From the NCBI GenBank assembly GCA_006538405.1, contig BJKQ01000008.1, positions 124,001 to 188,000 of the forward strand: 64,000 nt of DNA, written 5' to 3'. Shown piece after piece: positions 13,801 to 25,345 of this stretch; the stretch's first letter is position 1, and every line of letters starts with the position of its first letter. The translations under genes were made by a program, and so were the position numbers. Under the pieces are notes generated by a model. That model worked only from the letters and a program-made list of their open reading frames with translations, was not told the origin of the DNA and made no database searches. The DNA is from Hansfordia pulvinata (taxonomy: Eukaryota; Ascomycota; Sordariomycetes; Xylariales).

Positions 13801-14325
13801 AACTTCGATCTGGGCGGCTTTCCAGTGCCCCGTGACGGTGTGGATCCTGCTATGCAAGGTTTCGCTGCCGCCTACGGCGCGCCGAATGGCTTGTTCAACG
13901 GGGTGAACGGTCCTATGCCGCCGGGCATGGCCATGCCGCAGTTGCCATACCAGCCCAACATGATGGGACGAGGAGCTCCGCCCATGAATAGCTTCATGCC
14001 GCCCCTCCAGGCTGGGTACAGTGGATATGGCGCCCCTGGCCGGGCAGTGTATCCTGGCGATGGCCAAGGCCAAGGCCTTTCCAACGGGAGTCCTCTCCAG
14101 CCACCCATGGGTAACGGCGCTCCAGGCTATGCCCCGACCCCTGGATTTGGCGGTGTCAACATGGGTGCCTATGGCTATGGTGCTGCCCCTGGCGGTATGC
14201 CTTATATGCCCGAGCAACCGGTGAGCGGCAATGGTGGCCGCCGTGGACGTGTAAGTCGACCAATGTGGACACTCCCCTGACAATTTGCATTTCAATTACT
14301 GACGACTCTCGGTGCTCAGAGATAA
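10843..14325 (+). CDS. RRM and Pumilio-repeat RNA-binding protein (Jsn1/Puf2-like)
   Basis: The exons are 10843-10925, 10995-14250 and 14320-14325, giving 1114 residues. Intron 1 (GTAAG...TTTAG) joins the start exon MAGTTRSG in frame; intron 2 (GTAAGT...CTCAG) leaves a final exon coding only Arg-stop, so the protein ends GGRRGRR. A disordered Ser/Pro region is followed by an RRM at about 405-485 (RNP-like ALWLGSIP and KNCGFVNFER), then Pumilio repeats at about 600-900 (for example GNTVVQKLFEHC, GTWAAQKIID, GNYVLQGCL, GATLIFKVL). The tail is rich in Gly, Pro, Met and Tyr. The order RRM then PUF is that of yeast Jsn1 and Puf2, which bind mRNA 3' UTRs to control stability or localisation; target and location here are inference. 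The last exon is the least certain part: without intron 2 the frame would stop at 14280. Confidence 0.9.
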
Positions 14326-15736
14326 CGGATGACATCAATCCCACTTGTTCGCGTCAATTACCAACTTCTCACGATGCGGTTCTGTTCTTATTGTTACGTT
14401 TGGGGTTCAGGAGTTAAATGTTGCATGTCGCGGCCTAGGCCGCCAACTGAAGAAAAGGGGGCACCGTCTGTGCTATTGACGATATCTCTTGACAAAGGCC
14501 GGTCCTCATGAAGCTACAGTGGGCGGGAAACCACTGGCAAAGTTGGATTTCCAAGATGACTGCGGTCATTACAACGTCACTCCATCCTGCAAGCGACTCG
14601 ACATAGAGAGACACGAAGCGGGACACATGTGCTCGATAGGCCAGGGGTCCATTTGGCGGTCGGGACTGTCATTTTCTTCGAGACGGAGAGGCTGGTCTGA
14701 TGCCAGATGAAAATCATGATGTAACAGCGAGATGCCCACGTGTCAATCGCTCTTAGTCGGTCGTTTGGACGACAGCACTCATAGAAACCAAGACCTACCA
14801 CCAACAGCATTTGTTCATGACACCCTCTATCGGCAGCGTGCCGTTCAATTGTGTATCCATTGCAGACAAGATCCTCCTAATGCCGCTTTTAACTGGTTCA
14901 TGTCGATGACGGGCACTCGCGATATACGGAATAAGGATCATTACTCGAGGCCTCTAGTCAACGACTGCAAGCACCCGCTCCGTCATTCAAATGTGTCGTG
15001 CATAAAGGGCATACAGGCTGTAGCAGGTAGTTGGCAGGTACGGGTCCAGGGACCTGATCCTCCTCGAAATGCTTTTCTGCTCAGAGAAAGGAGGCCGGTG
15101 CTGTAGCCCCGTGACAGAGCTTTGTCCAGTGTAACGACGACCTAGCCGGCCAGCTGTAGCAGACCATCAAATGAGAGCAGTGAAGAGGGGGAAACGACTG
15201 GCCCCTTTCGCAGGCGAATTCAGGCGCCCCCAACCTCATCGTCAAGGCAATGCTGCTCCCGCGCTTTACGAGGCCGCAGCATGCGTCACGGGCGACATAT
15301 CGAGGGTGCGAGCGGGTATGGATACATGCAAAAATCGTGAAACATGACTGGCTATGACTACCTTGGATATATACATGGATGAGTTCCAATCGATGGGCCG
15401 GCGCGATCGCGCCTGCCGACTTGACGGTGTTCAGCCGGCCCCCGCGAGCCGCGCCGCGGCTTCTCCCAAACAGGATGACGGTCGCGGTGCGCCGGCTTTT
15501 AAGTTTGCCTCGTTTGCTAGGTACAGATGTACTTGATACGCTGTGCAGTGCTGTGCAGCCGTGCAATATGCAGCCTCGTAGAAGGGGTCCGGTCCAACGG
15601 TCCCATGTCCTTGAAAGGTCAGCTGCGCTGGTCTGGATGTGCGCTGACATGATTCGAGACACAGCAGGGACGTAACAGCAGGCTACTGGTATGGCGGTTG
15701 CTTGAGTAGTGTTACACTTCGCGCGCACGGGCTCGA
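14326..15736. other. Convergent 3' spacer between the Pumilio gene and vps18
   Basis: Both flanking genes end here, so 3' UTRs of both strands are expected. Open frames on either strand in this stretch carry no family motif. I see no repeat or RNA gene. Confidence 0.4.
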
Positions 15737-18700
15737 TCACAACGCCCACTGATCACGGTTCTCGTCGGCCTTGACGAAAGGCTCGTCGATGCGCTTAATG
15801 GCGTAGTCGCTGCATAGGATACTTCAGGGTCTGTCAGAAGCGTTCATTCATCGAACCATGTGTTTGTGAAACTCACCAGGCTGAGGCAACCAGAGCGTCG
15901 AGCTCGGCTACCATGGCATCTTTCTTTGCACCGCTGACCAGCCCCTTGGAGATGTGAATCTGACACTCGCGGATGCGCCGGCCCCGAGCGAGACCGGCCT
16001 GCTCAAGGACGCGGCGGCCCAGGCAGTCGGAGTGGAAGGCGTGCTGGCAGGGGAAGACGAAGAACTGGCGGCTCAGCAGGGGCAGGCGGCAGTCGTAGCA
16101 GCGCTCGCCAGGCTCGACGACAGCATAACGGCGGTCAAGCCGCGAGACGTCGGCGCGGATATGGGCGGCTGTGGCAGACGACTCGTCCATGTCGCGGCGC
16201 AGGCCGTCGATGCTGCGCGAGTAGTCCTCGAGCGCAGCGCAGATCTCGTCTTTGAAGTCGTCAATGACGACAAAGTCGGGGAAGAATGGGATCAGGTCTT
16301 CGATCTTGAGCAGCTCGCAACGGCGCAAGAAGCCGATGGCGGTCTTGATGCGGCCATCGCTGGCTGAGCGAGCGATTACCTTGCGGGCGACAGCCAGCCA
16401 CAGCTTCTTGCGAAGCGCCGGGTTGGTCGTGGGACGGTCGGCGACGATGGACGCCAACTCGACTTCGTTGTGCGACAGAGCCAGGTCAACTGCCTGCAGG
16501 TACTGGCCCATACTGGTGTATATGTGCACGCACGACAGGGTGCGTTTGTGCTGGATGCACAGGCGCAAGGCAAAGTCTGGATCGTAGTGCGGCTCGTCGC
16601 CCTGTGCCTCTAGGTACGACAGCAAAGCCGACTCGTCCTTGGACGAATGCGAAGCGTACATGGAGACCAGCGTGTTGTGCACCGCGGCATCGGCCGACTG
16701 CAGCTGAACAATGACGTACTGCAGATATCGCACGGCTTGGTTCTGCGCCAGCGGGCCCGAGAAGGCCTTATTATAGTCGAGCAGGGCCGGGATGATCTTG
16801 CGCGGCTCCAGCTTGGGGTGGCGCATCATGATCTCCACGAGGTCGTGACTCGCCCGCGTCATGAGCACGCTGCTGTAGCGGTAGAAGACGTCTGGATCCG
16901 TCTGCTTCTTGAGCACGTCGAGCGTCTCAGTCCACCGTTCGCGCTGAACCCAGTATGATAATACGTAGTTGTAGTCGTCGATGGCGTTGGCAAAGTACAG
17001 GAGCTCCTCCTCGCGCGCATGGCTGCAGATAATGTCGTAAACCGTCTTGCGGTCCAGGTCCGTCTTGTGCTTGTTAACAAAGTCCTGATACTCGCCCGCA
17101 CAGCGCCGAGCTGCTTCCGGGATTGAGACGCATTGAGATTGTCGACAAGCTCGGCTTCGGTGGTGATGGTGTCCTCGAGCGAGTTGAGCTTGGCCATGAA
17201 TATTTCAATCAACCAGGTGGCGATCATGACCCTCTGCATGACGGACGATTTTTTGTACGTCGACATTTTGGTGACGAGATACTTACGGAGGGCATCGTTC
17301 TGTCCGTTATCCATGAAGGACAGAGCTACCTCCTCGAATGGCTTGCTGCTCTTCCCATAGACACCAGCGGCCTCGATAAACTGCCCCTTTTCAGTGAGAT
17401 AGTCGCCCGATGCTCTCGCGACAGCATCCTTCTGCGCAGGGTTGTGGGCGTAGCGCAAAGCCATATCAAACTGCTGCCTCTCGAGCATAATGCGCCAAAT
17501 ATCCCGGTCCTCATCCCTGACGACAATCTCAAAGATCTCCTGAGTGGTGAAGAGCCAGAAGGTATTCTTCTGTTGATCCACGTAGAGCCCGAGCGCCTTC
17601 TGTCCCTGATCGAGAATGACTTGGTCGTAGACGATGGAGCCCGTCAGGCGGTTGGCTGCCACAACGCGGCTGCCCACTTGACAAACAACGTGCCATTGTG
17701 TGAGGGCAATGGCATCGATGAATTCGGACGCGGAGTGCTTGCGGGGCGAGGATGCAGTGTCCGCCGAGACGATCTGGGGACGCGGCAGAAGCTTCGAGTC
17801 GGCAAAGACCTTGTGCCCAACATCATTTGTAGGCGGGGCGCTCAGCAGTCTTCCATGGTAGACGCCGTGAGAGGAAAGCCAGGCGAAGGCACGATCCTGG
17901 TCGGAATGTGCTTGGTGTTGCTGATGGGGAGGGTTCGCGGGGACATCGGGAGAGACGACGAGGGCCGAGGCGGCGGTGGAGGAGGGCCGGGACAGCTCGT
18001 GGATAAGGGGCTGTTCGGCGTCGAACAGGCGGGTGTATATTGAAGGGCTGCCGTCGTGCGGGAGGCGGCCAACTTTGCCAACAAGGTGGAAGATGCGGCT
18101 TTGAGACGTGATAATGACGCGCCGAGTGTCAGGAGCATTGGGGAAATCGTCGACCCAGAGGCCAGTGACGGGCCCGTCGGGTAGGCGGTGTAGTTGCTTC
18201 AGGTATTTGTCTTCCTTGCGATAGAAGTCGTTGGAGGACTCAATGAAGGACTCGTAGATGTTGCCGTCGGCAGCGCCTATCAAAATCTCGCGGGTGGACT
18301 GCGTGGGCAAGGAGGGGTTCCATGCGACTGAGTCGACGGGCACGCCACGCAACTTGGCGAGAGGGCGGGGCTGGCGGGACTGGGTGTGCAGGTAGTAGTT
18401 GTCGGCCAGAGAGGTGCAAATCAAGAGGTGAGAAGCAGTCGGGTCGAGGAACATGCGGCGGATGGTGCCGACTTCGGAGACGCGCTTGGGAAGGTCGATG
18501 TCGTCGATGTCCTCGGGGCGGTTAAGATCGATGCGCAGGATGCGGCCGTTGGACAGGGCGAGGACGAGAACATTGTTGGCGACTTGGGCGGCGACAAAGT
18601 CGGCGGCGACGGAAAATTGGAGTGAAACTCGCTCGATGTCGAAGATGGGCAGGGCGGAGACTGAGGCGTCGGTGTCGGCCATCAGGTGGCGCAGGGCATC

Positions 18701-18772
18701 GGCAGTGGTTGTGCTTGTGGCCGTGGTAGCCGTGCCGGGGGCGGCGGGGGTTGAAGAGCCGTCCAGCGCCAT
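15737..18772 (-). CDS. vps18: Vps18/Pep3, HOPS/CORVET core subunit with RING finger; one frameshift in this sequence
   Basis: Vps18 is a core subunit of the HOPS and CORVET tethers that drive endosome and vacuole fusion. The exons (minus strand) are 18772-15877 and 15821-15737, separated by a 55-nt GTGAGT...AAG intron; about 993 residues. An N-terminal Pep3/Vps18 beta-propeller region occupies roughly residues 40-400, then an alpha-solenoid with clathrin-type repeats, then a C-terminal RING-H2 with CYDC (about 892-895) and CQHAFHSDC. The last zinc pair, CILC, is completed only across the intron, which supports this acceptor. The C-terminus ends DQWAL. The reading frame breaks at about 17093-17094: upstream residues QLGAVRA are in one frame and EYQDFVNKH in another, with no room for an intron. 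One missing base in GCG(G)AG restores it. I read this as probable assembly error, otherwise a disrupted allele. Confidence 0.9.
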
Positions 18773-19438
18773 GACAAGCAGGCAGTCATGCTGGGGGCCG
18801 AGGGGGTCGAGGGTCGGGGGGAGGGGCGTGGAGTGACCGCCGATGAGGTTCGGGCCTGGCAGGAGACATGTTGTCGCGATGCTGCAACAGGAGGAGCTGA
18901 GCGAGCTGTACCGGGGAAGCGTCTAACCAAATTGGGCTAGACATCTGAGCTCTGCGTCACACCGTCTCTGCGCCCCATGCGTACTGTCTGCCTGTGCTTG
19001 TGAAATCTCACGACACGACGTTGGCCTGAAAGTTGACTTGAAGTTCCTACGCCTACCTACGCAGAGACAATACTTCACATGCATACCCACAAAGTCGGAT
19101 ACCATCACTGAGTGGTTTCGCTGGGCATTCATCAATGCTCGTTCGCTACACCGAAGATGGGCACTTCATCTATGCGTATGCCTGAGCAGTGGTCTCCGAG
19201 ATAATGGGGTGCTGGCTATCAATGTGCAGCGCACTGTGCACACAGTAGGCAACGATACTTGCGTGCAGCCCAAGGCTGCCCACTCCGACAGGAACATCAA
19301 GGGCTCTTTCTGCAAGTATTCGCATGTTCGTCCTAAGGTGTCGATACGGAACGCAGAGGTCTTTGGAGCCGTCTACCTGGGTGAGATACTCTGGTGTCGA
19401 CAATGGATCTGTCGCACGACTCGCACGAGGACCTAATC

Positions 19439-19479
19439 TAGATACCTACCTATATGTAGGTATCTACTCCGCGTAGATA
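19439..19479. repeat. Two overlapping perfect stem-loops
   Basis: TAGATACCTAC (19439-19449) is the exact reverse complement of GTAGGTATCTA (19456-19466), with a 6-nt loop. The 3' arm overlaps a second stem, TATCTAC (19461-19467) with GTAGATA (19473-19479), loop TCCGC. The two stems exclude each other. No gene lies within 600 bp; function is unknown. Confidence 0.6.
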
Positions 19480-19636
19480 TCTAAGGTAGGTACTCGCATC
19501 GAGGAGACGGAGCATTATCATCAGTCTTCATGTTAGGTATTGGTACGGCACAAAAGGCGCTGCAGCAATCTTTACGACCTTGAGTACTCGTACCTACGAG
19601 CCTGCCTGCGCGGCGACAGTCGCGGCAGGAGCTACC

Positions 19637-19938
19637 AAACCTGTAGGTCCTCGCAACTTCTGATGTACGAGGTCGTAGGGGTAAGTTATACGAGCGGAGC
19701 TGGTACATTTCTAGATCTAGCCTTTCTTAGCTATTTTTATGGGCTCTTCTCTGGTGCTGATAAGATTGATCTCGGGCTGATAAGTGTGAGAGTTCAAGTA
19801 TTTATAGCTACCAAAAGGTGATAATAATCTCACTACACAGTTGCTTTAAGAGGCTAGTGAAGGCCAAGAGACACTAATGCACTACCTGACAGGGATAACA
19901 AAACTCCTGTACGCAACCTCGTACGAAGTTGTAGGTTT
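19637..19938. mobile_element. Candidate MITE-like element with imperfect terminal inverted repeats
   Basis: The left segment (19637-19689) and the reverse complement of the right segment (19895-19938) share ordered blocks: AAACCT, AACTTC, GTACGAGGT and GTTAT, with small gaps between them. About 205 bp of noticeably more A/T-rich sequence lies between, with no coding potential. Short length, inverted ends and A/T-rich core fit a MITE. I cannot see a convincing target-site duplication, and the arms are imperfect, so an old decayed copy or chance similarity among local GTACGAG-type motifs remains possible. Confidence 0.35.
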
Positions 19939-22900
19939 TCAGATGAACGGACGTGGTACTCCACCCCGTCTTGTGCTTTTTGCCCCTCCACAAGCTGCTT
20001 TTCGTGCTTCATCGCCACTCTCACCAACCCCATGATTTGGGCCTTCCTACCCATCCTATCTGTCTCTTCTCAGCTCGAGTCATGGCCGTTAGTTAGTTTG
20101 GTTAATGAGAACACCGGTGCTCAGTCAGACAGCCACCCGTCACATCGACAACTTTGCCACATCACGCCGGTCCCCCGGCCCCCCCAAACTGCATCTATGT
20201 GCTGGAGCGAAACGAGACGTGACGATCATCGCGCCCATTTCGTCCGATGATCTTGTCACCTTGTCTGGCCGCATGCAGCAGCGCAAGTCCCAGTGCTTCA
20301 CCCGTCACCGCCGATCCACGCCGTCGACTCGGTTGGCCACTCCCTCCTGCAATCCACACGCCGGCCGGGAGCTATTGGCCTGGCACACCCCGGGCACACA
20401 GCATTTGCGACTATTCCACCTTTCGCGCCCGCCCGCCGTGCTTGTTTCCCTCGTATGGCGTGGTTCCGGCTGCTGCCGCCTGCGAATCATCCCATTGCCG
20501 CCGCGCGATCGGCCTCCGCCTGCTGCGGCCGAGTGAGACACGCATATGTGCCGGCCGGATTCAGCCCTCCCTCGGTTAGTTGTGTCCAAACTGGATCCGA
20601 TGGTTTTCAACTTTACGGCTACTCGTACCTCCGCCCGGCCGAGGGTGGAGCATGCTCGTAGCTGTGCGCTCCAGAGACGGCGCCGTGGGCGCCTGTACGA
20701 GCAACATTACTCCCAGGTGGCCAGTCCGTCATCGCCAACGTGGTGTTGGACTGCTGCTGGACTTGGATAATGTCCCGCCATCGATGTGGGCAGCATGATC
20801 AACAGGCCTTCACACTACTCGTACGAGTTCCTGTTGTACCGCAAGGGATTGCGGGGATGCGTCACAGCTAATCTTGGGAGAGATTGGAAAACGTCCAGAA
20901 GGTCATGTCATGGTGGCAAGCGAGTCTGGGCGGGAGCCATCGGCACGCCTGGGGGGCCAATCAGCTCAGCGAGGTGCCAGCCCACCTCGACCGCGCGCGC
21001 ACTTGCTGATGGCGGCACGATAGGATGCGGCCCTAACGACCCAGCACCACAGCTGTGGGCTCACCAGCCGGCTTCCGCGCTCCCGTCGTGCCGTCCACGC
21101 CGTCATCCCGTCCGCAAAGACCCTGTCACTCGTTGAACCAGTGCGCTCGTCACCCCTACTGTCACCCCTGGCTTGCGGATTACGAGTACTACGGAGCCCT
21201 CGTGTCGCGTACGAGTGTTCGTACGTCTTCTTCGAGAAGCGAACTAATCACTGCGAGTACTCCTCGTCTTGCGCGCCCGAGGCACCAGTACGTACTCGTA
21301 CATCCTACAAAAGCATAGAGCTGACTGACGCGTTTACTTTTCATTACTTGTTCCAGCATTTTTGCTTGTTCTAGCAGCAGTCCACTGCCGGCAGACAGAG
21401 CGAAAGCAGCGGCACTCGATGGTGCTGGTCGCTTCTTCAGCGGGATGACCAGCACGGCCCACAAGGAACCCGCAATACTCGTATCGGCACCTCTTCCTTC
21501 TCCGCTGCTTCGACGCCTACGAGTAGTCGTCTAGACCTCGACAACAGGCGATCCGTCCATTCCCGGGATTATCCAGACCCTGCTCGACTCGAAATGACAA
21601 TACCGAATGGCACGGGACAGCATCTGCATCTTGCATGATGCACGCTCACATGCCCAGGTCGCTAGGATTGGAATCGAACAGGGAACTTTCACCACAGACC
21701 GACGTATCCATCATCATGCATGCGTCTCTAATGGAAACCCAGGCTGGAGAATCACCCACGTGCAACCAATGCGGGCATGGGCGGGCAGGGCGGGTCACCC
21801 TTGGCCAGGGTGCCGGGATTCTGCTCGAGTTCATCTTGAGGTGGAATTGGCGCGCCCAGCAATTGGAATACCGATGGCGAGAGAAAAAGCAATCAAAACC
21901 CAAGCCAATGGCACAGGGGGCAGCGCCGCGAACGCCGATCGAAACCATCGTCCGTCACACACGCCGGGCTCGCTCAACGCGCTGGCAGTCGGGTTCTTGA
22001 ACTTGATAAGGCTCCTGTGAGAGCACGTCCCAGCTCTGTACACGGTTGCGAGCCGTGTCTGGGGCATCCATCAGAGCACAAGAGAGACACCTGGGGGACG
22101 ACAAGGTATCACCTGCATGGCGCTTGGGTGTACTTGTTGTACACGAGTGCCGGGGACTCCAGTCACCAGATCGCTGCGCTGTTAACCTAATCAGCGTGCG
22201 CCAGCGTGCTAACCCACCACACCACAGGCACGCCTCGAGGACTGCTACTAGGCCGGTAGCCGCAGGGTTAGACGCGACAGAGGCACACACCCCGGGCTGA
22301 CGCCGAGGCACTAGTGCGCCCTGCAGGTCAAAATTGCGGCAAATCGTGTCAGCCAGACGGGGTTGGAGCTGGGCTGGCACTGCTGGGCTGTACTCGTACT
22401 CATGCCAGCCCTGACACGCGTGCCTACTTACGGGGCAGCGAGTGGACTCCCACGACTCCCATCTACCTAGCTCGTACTGCGAGGCAGGGAAACTCAACGG
22501 TGCGTGCCGTGGGTGGGAACAGGAACCTTGCAAGTAAGTCCCTCTGCCGCCGTGAACGGACGGCTTGTCGACCAGGCACCAGTAACGCCTGAAATGCTCG
22601 CATGCCTTGAGTCTGATGCAGGTGGCCTGGTGGCTGTCCCCATCCGAGGAGGGCCTCTAAGGAATTCGATTTCCTTAGGCTCGGAGTATTCCAGTCGTAC
22701 GAGACGAATATGGACGAGGGCAGCTGGAGACCTTGACAAGCCTGTGGGCGTTTGGGCCTAATAACACGGCGACTGGGAAACCACACAACTTAGGTAGGTA
22801 ACTAGAGGCTGATGAAGCGGGAGCCAGGCCGGCCTGCTCTAACCTCGGATGTGGTCCGCTGGTCAAACTGACAAGTCTCCTGGGTCGACGAGTCGGGATG

Positions 22901-23450
22901 GAGCTCCGTACCACCACACCACGTCACGAACGAGCGAACCTGGGCCGACCCAGTCGCCGGTGGGTTTCGCTTCGACTATCCCAGCTACCTCTCAAGCTAG
23001 AGCGTGAAAGCGCCGGCCCTACTCCCCACGAGCGACGTGCACGTACATGGCTTTCCCCGTCCCTGGACAGACAGGGCCTGGTCGTGTACGAGTACATCAG
23101 CTGCCCTCCTCGTCGACTCCTCATTTTAGACTCATTTAGGCTTGAACCTGTCTCCTCAAAAGCATGCGCCCGCGCACCACGACGCCACGGCTTGACTGCC
23201 CGGACGCCTACCAAGACATTGAAGACAAGACGCTGCGGACGCCTGTCTGTACCCGTCTGGCTTTCCACCAATCTGACGGTCAGCGCCCCCCCCCCCCCCC
23301 ACTTGAGGATTGCCTTCATTGCATGCACGCACGCGTGCTCTGTTCGTCCTGCACGCACATGTGAGCTTCTCTTCTCTCGCGGCCCTGACCTGACACGCCC
23401 ACCACCAAAATCGCTAGTTCAACCACGTCTCGCACCGGGCAAGCCAGGCC

Positions 23451-23453
<3 letters not shown>

Positions 23454-23520
<67 letters not shown>

Positions 23521-23540
23521 CAGAGGGAGAGAGAGAGAGG
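23454..23540 (+). repeat. GA dinucleotide microsatellite in the methyltransferase leader
   Basis: An almost pure GA run to about 23512 continues as interrupted GA/CAGA units to 23540. It ends about 150 bp before the methyltransferase ATG, so it probably lies in the 5' leader or core promoter, where length changes could alter expression. Confidence 0.85.
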
Positions 23541-23692
23541 GTGTGAAGGAAAGTGGGAGAAAGAGACTCCGGATTTGCCTTTTCCCCGACAAGCTACCTA
23601 CTCATTCTTACGCACGCATCGAGCTTGCGCCCTCTCCGCTCCTTCTCGCCGGCCATTTCACTCGAGGCTTACCACCCAACGTTATGACCTGA

Positions 23693-25345
23693 ATGGATAG
23701 CGACGCCGTCAACCAGGGAAGACGAGACGAGGCCGGTCGCGCTGGCGCCGCGCTCCCAAATTCCGCCATGATGATGGGCAAACGGAGGTCCAAGACATCA
23801 GTCTCAATTCCGGGCCCCATCTTCGACGAGCTGCCCACCGGGTCCCCGACCGGAGTGGCTTCGGCATCCATATCATCGCCGCCGCCGCCGCCGCCGCCGC
23901 GGACCAACTCAATGGCCTCGATCGACCCCATTTCCCCGCGCCTGTCTCAGTACAGCAGCCTCATTTCCGCCAGCGACCGCGACCATGACCGAGACCGTTT
24001 CAGCCAGGCTCTGTCCGAGGCCGCTTCCCTGCCCGAACTCGAGCGCGACGGGTCTACCGAGGATATGGCCAGCGACTACCTGAGCACGGGCAACGCCAGC
24101 CTGATCATGGGTGACGATTCCGCCTCCATCGAAATGGACCACCACAACATCGCTGGCGCTCGAGATCTGCATGAGCTCCACGACAACGACGACACCTCCA
24201 TGTATACTCCTCCAAACCAGTACCCACAGGTCCCGATATCCATCCGTGGCGAGGTGGGAAACGAGGATGACGCAACCATGTATGTGCAACCCTCCCCCCT
24301 CCCTGCTGAGCCGATCCGACTGCCTCCGCGCACTCTGACACTTGCTGGCAGAGATTCCACTCGCTCCCTCAACCCGCTGGATCTGCCTTATGTTGTTGAG
24401 AATGGGCGCTGCTACTGCGGGCCGTACTACATGCCTGTCGACGAGGAGGAGCAAATCCGCCTTCACCTCGTACACCAGGTCTACCTTCGCTCGTTCGACG
24501 GCGAGCTTACCAGCGTCCGCCTGGAAGACCCCACGCATATCCTTGATGTCGGCAGCGGCGCAGGGGATTGGGCCATGGCCATGGCCGACCGGTACCGGGA
24601 CTGCGACATTGTCGGCACCGACATCTGCGATATATTCGCCGCCGAGGCGCCAATCAACTGCAACTGGGAGATTGACGATGCCGAGCTGGAATGGAACCGC
24701 CCATCCGACTACTATGACTTGGTCCACTTCCGAAACATGGCAGGCGCCTTCAAGGACTGGGATCACATCTACAGGTCGACTTTGGACTGTTTAAAGCCCG
24801 GCGGCTCTATTGAAATCCTCGATTACGACCACCAGAAGAATGAAGGCAACTTTCACTCCTGGTTCCGCAAGGACTCGGTCGTCCACACTCTGGACAAGAA
24901 CGTTCACGAGGCCTCCATCGAGTCGGGGCGGTATTGGGGCATGGCTCACCTCGAGCCGCGGCTCTTAATGGACATTGGCTATACGGACGTGCGCATCACC
25001 GAGCACGCCATACCATTGCGTGTCGAGGATGGCGATGTCGGCAAGCTGTGGCTCGTTGCTATTCTGGAATCCATCGAAGCGTCCTGTTTGCGAGTGCTGA
25101 CGACCTACAAAGGCTGGACCGCAGAGGAGGTGCGTCGCGTCTGTTTCCAGGTCTGCCAGGAAATGATGGAGTTGGTCCGCGACCCTGAGGCGGGCAAGGG
25201 CTTTTGTATCCGAATCCGCGTCATCACGGCGCGGAAGCCGGCTCATCCCAGGAACCGCCCTGCCGACCCAACAACAGACGGGGTCCACGGACAAGCTACG
25301 CGAAGACCCGACGGAGCAGACCAGAACGCCGGCTCTCCCGATTGA
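23693..25345 (+). CDS. LaeA-like SAM-dependent methyltransferase
   Basis: This is a single-exon protein of 550 residues. Residues 1-230 are low-complexity, with a poly-Pro run near 62-69. A class I Rossmann methyltransferase domain covers about 230-515: it opens with GRCYCGPYYMPVDEEEQIRL, then motif I ILDVGSGAGDWAM for SAM binding, the acidic strand end DIVGTDI, and a later LKPGGSIEILDYD block. This architecture matches the large fungal LaeA-like (TAM-type) family. LaeA itself acts in the nucleus with velvet proteins on secondary metabolism, but most relatives are uncharacterised and a substrate cannot be read from sequence. The start is the first ATG after the GA-rich leader; a disordered tail of about 35 residues closes the protein. 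No biosynthetic cluster lies beside it. Confidence 0.85.
   Translation: MDSDAVNQGRRDEAGRAGAALPNSAMMMGKRRSKTSVSIPGPIFDELPTGSPTGVASASISSPPPPPPPRTNSMASIDPISPRLSQYSSLISASDRDHDRDRFSQALSEAASLPELERDGSTEDMASDYLSTGNASLIMGDDSASIEMDHHNIAGARDLHELHDNDDTSMYTPPNQYPQVPISIRGEVGNEDDATMYVQPSPLPAEPIRLPPRTLTLAGRDSTRSLNPLDLPYVVENGRCYCGPYYMPVDEEEQIRLHLVHQVYLRSFDGELTSVRLEDPTHILDVGSGAGDWAMAMADRYRDCDIVGTDICDIFAAEAPINCNWEIDDAELEWNRPSDYYDLVHFRNMAGAFKDWDHIYRSTLDCLKPGGSIEILDYDHQKNEGNFHSWFRKDSVVHTLDKNVHEASIESGRYWGMAHLEPRLLMDIGYTDVRITEHAIPLRVEDGDVGKLWLVAILESIEASCLRVLTTYKGWTAEEVRRVCFQVCQEMMELVRDPEAGKGFCIRIRVITARKPAHPRNRPADPTTDGVHGQATRRPDGADQNAGSPD

Larger units (their letters stand above)
18773..23692. other. 4.9-kb interval between divergent vps18 and methyltransferase genes
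   Basis: The first few hundred bases are the vps18 promoter side and the last several hundred the methyltransferase leader. No protein family is recognisable between. The interval holds paired hairpins (19439-19479), a MITE-like inverted repeat (19637-19938), a 15-base C run (23286-23300), a long GA tract (23454-23540), and many TACTCGTA/TACGAGTA octamers (19585, 20620, 20816, 21293, 21476, 21518, 22391, 23087). Confidence 0.5.

Noticed and set aside
15081..15749. Minus-strand open frame of 222 codons beyond the vps18 stop
   Set aside because: It overlaps the last vps18 codons in another frame, has a Cys/Arg/Ser-rich composition typical of GC-rich non-coding sequence, and shows no domain.
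17094..17160. Two-base insertion as the cause of the vps18 frame break
   Set aside because: A joint further upstream would give NASIPEAARR, but the alternative QLGAVRA-EYQDF follows the conserved family pattern better, so a one-base loss near 17094 is preferred.
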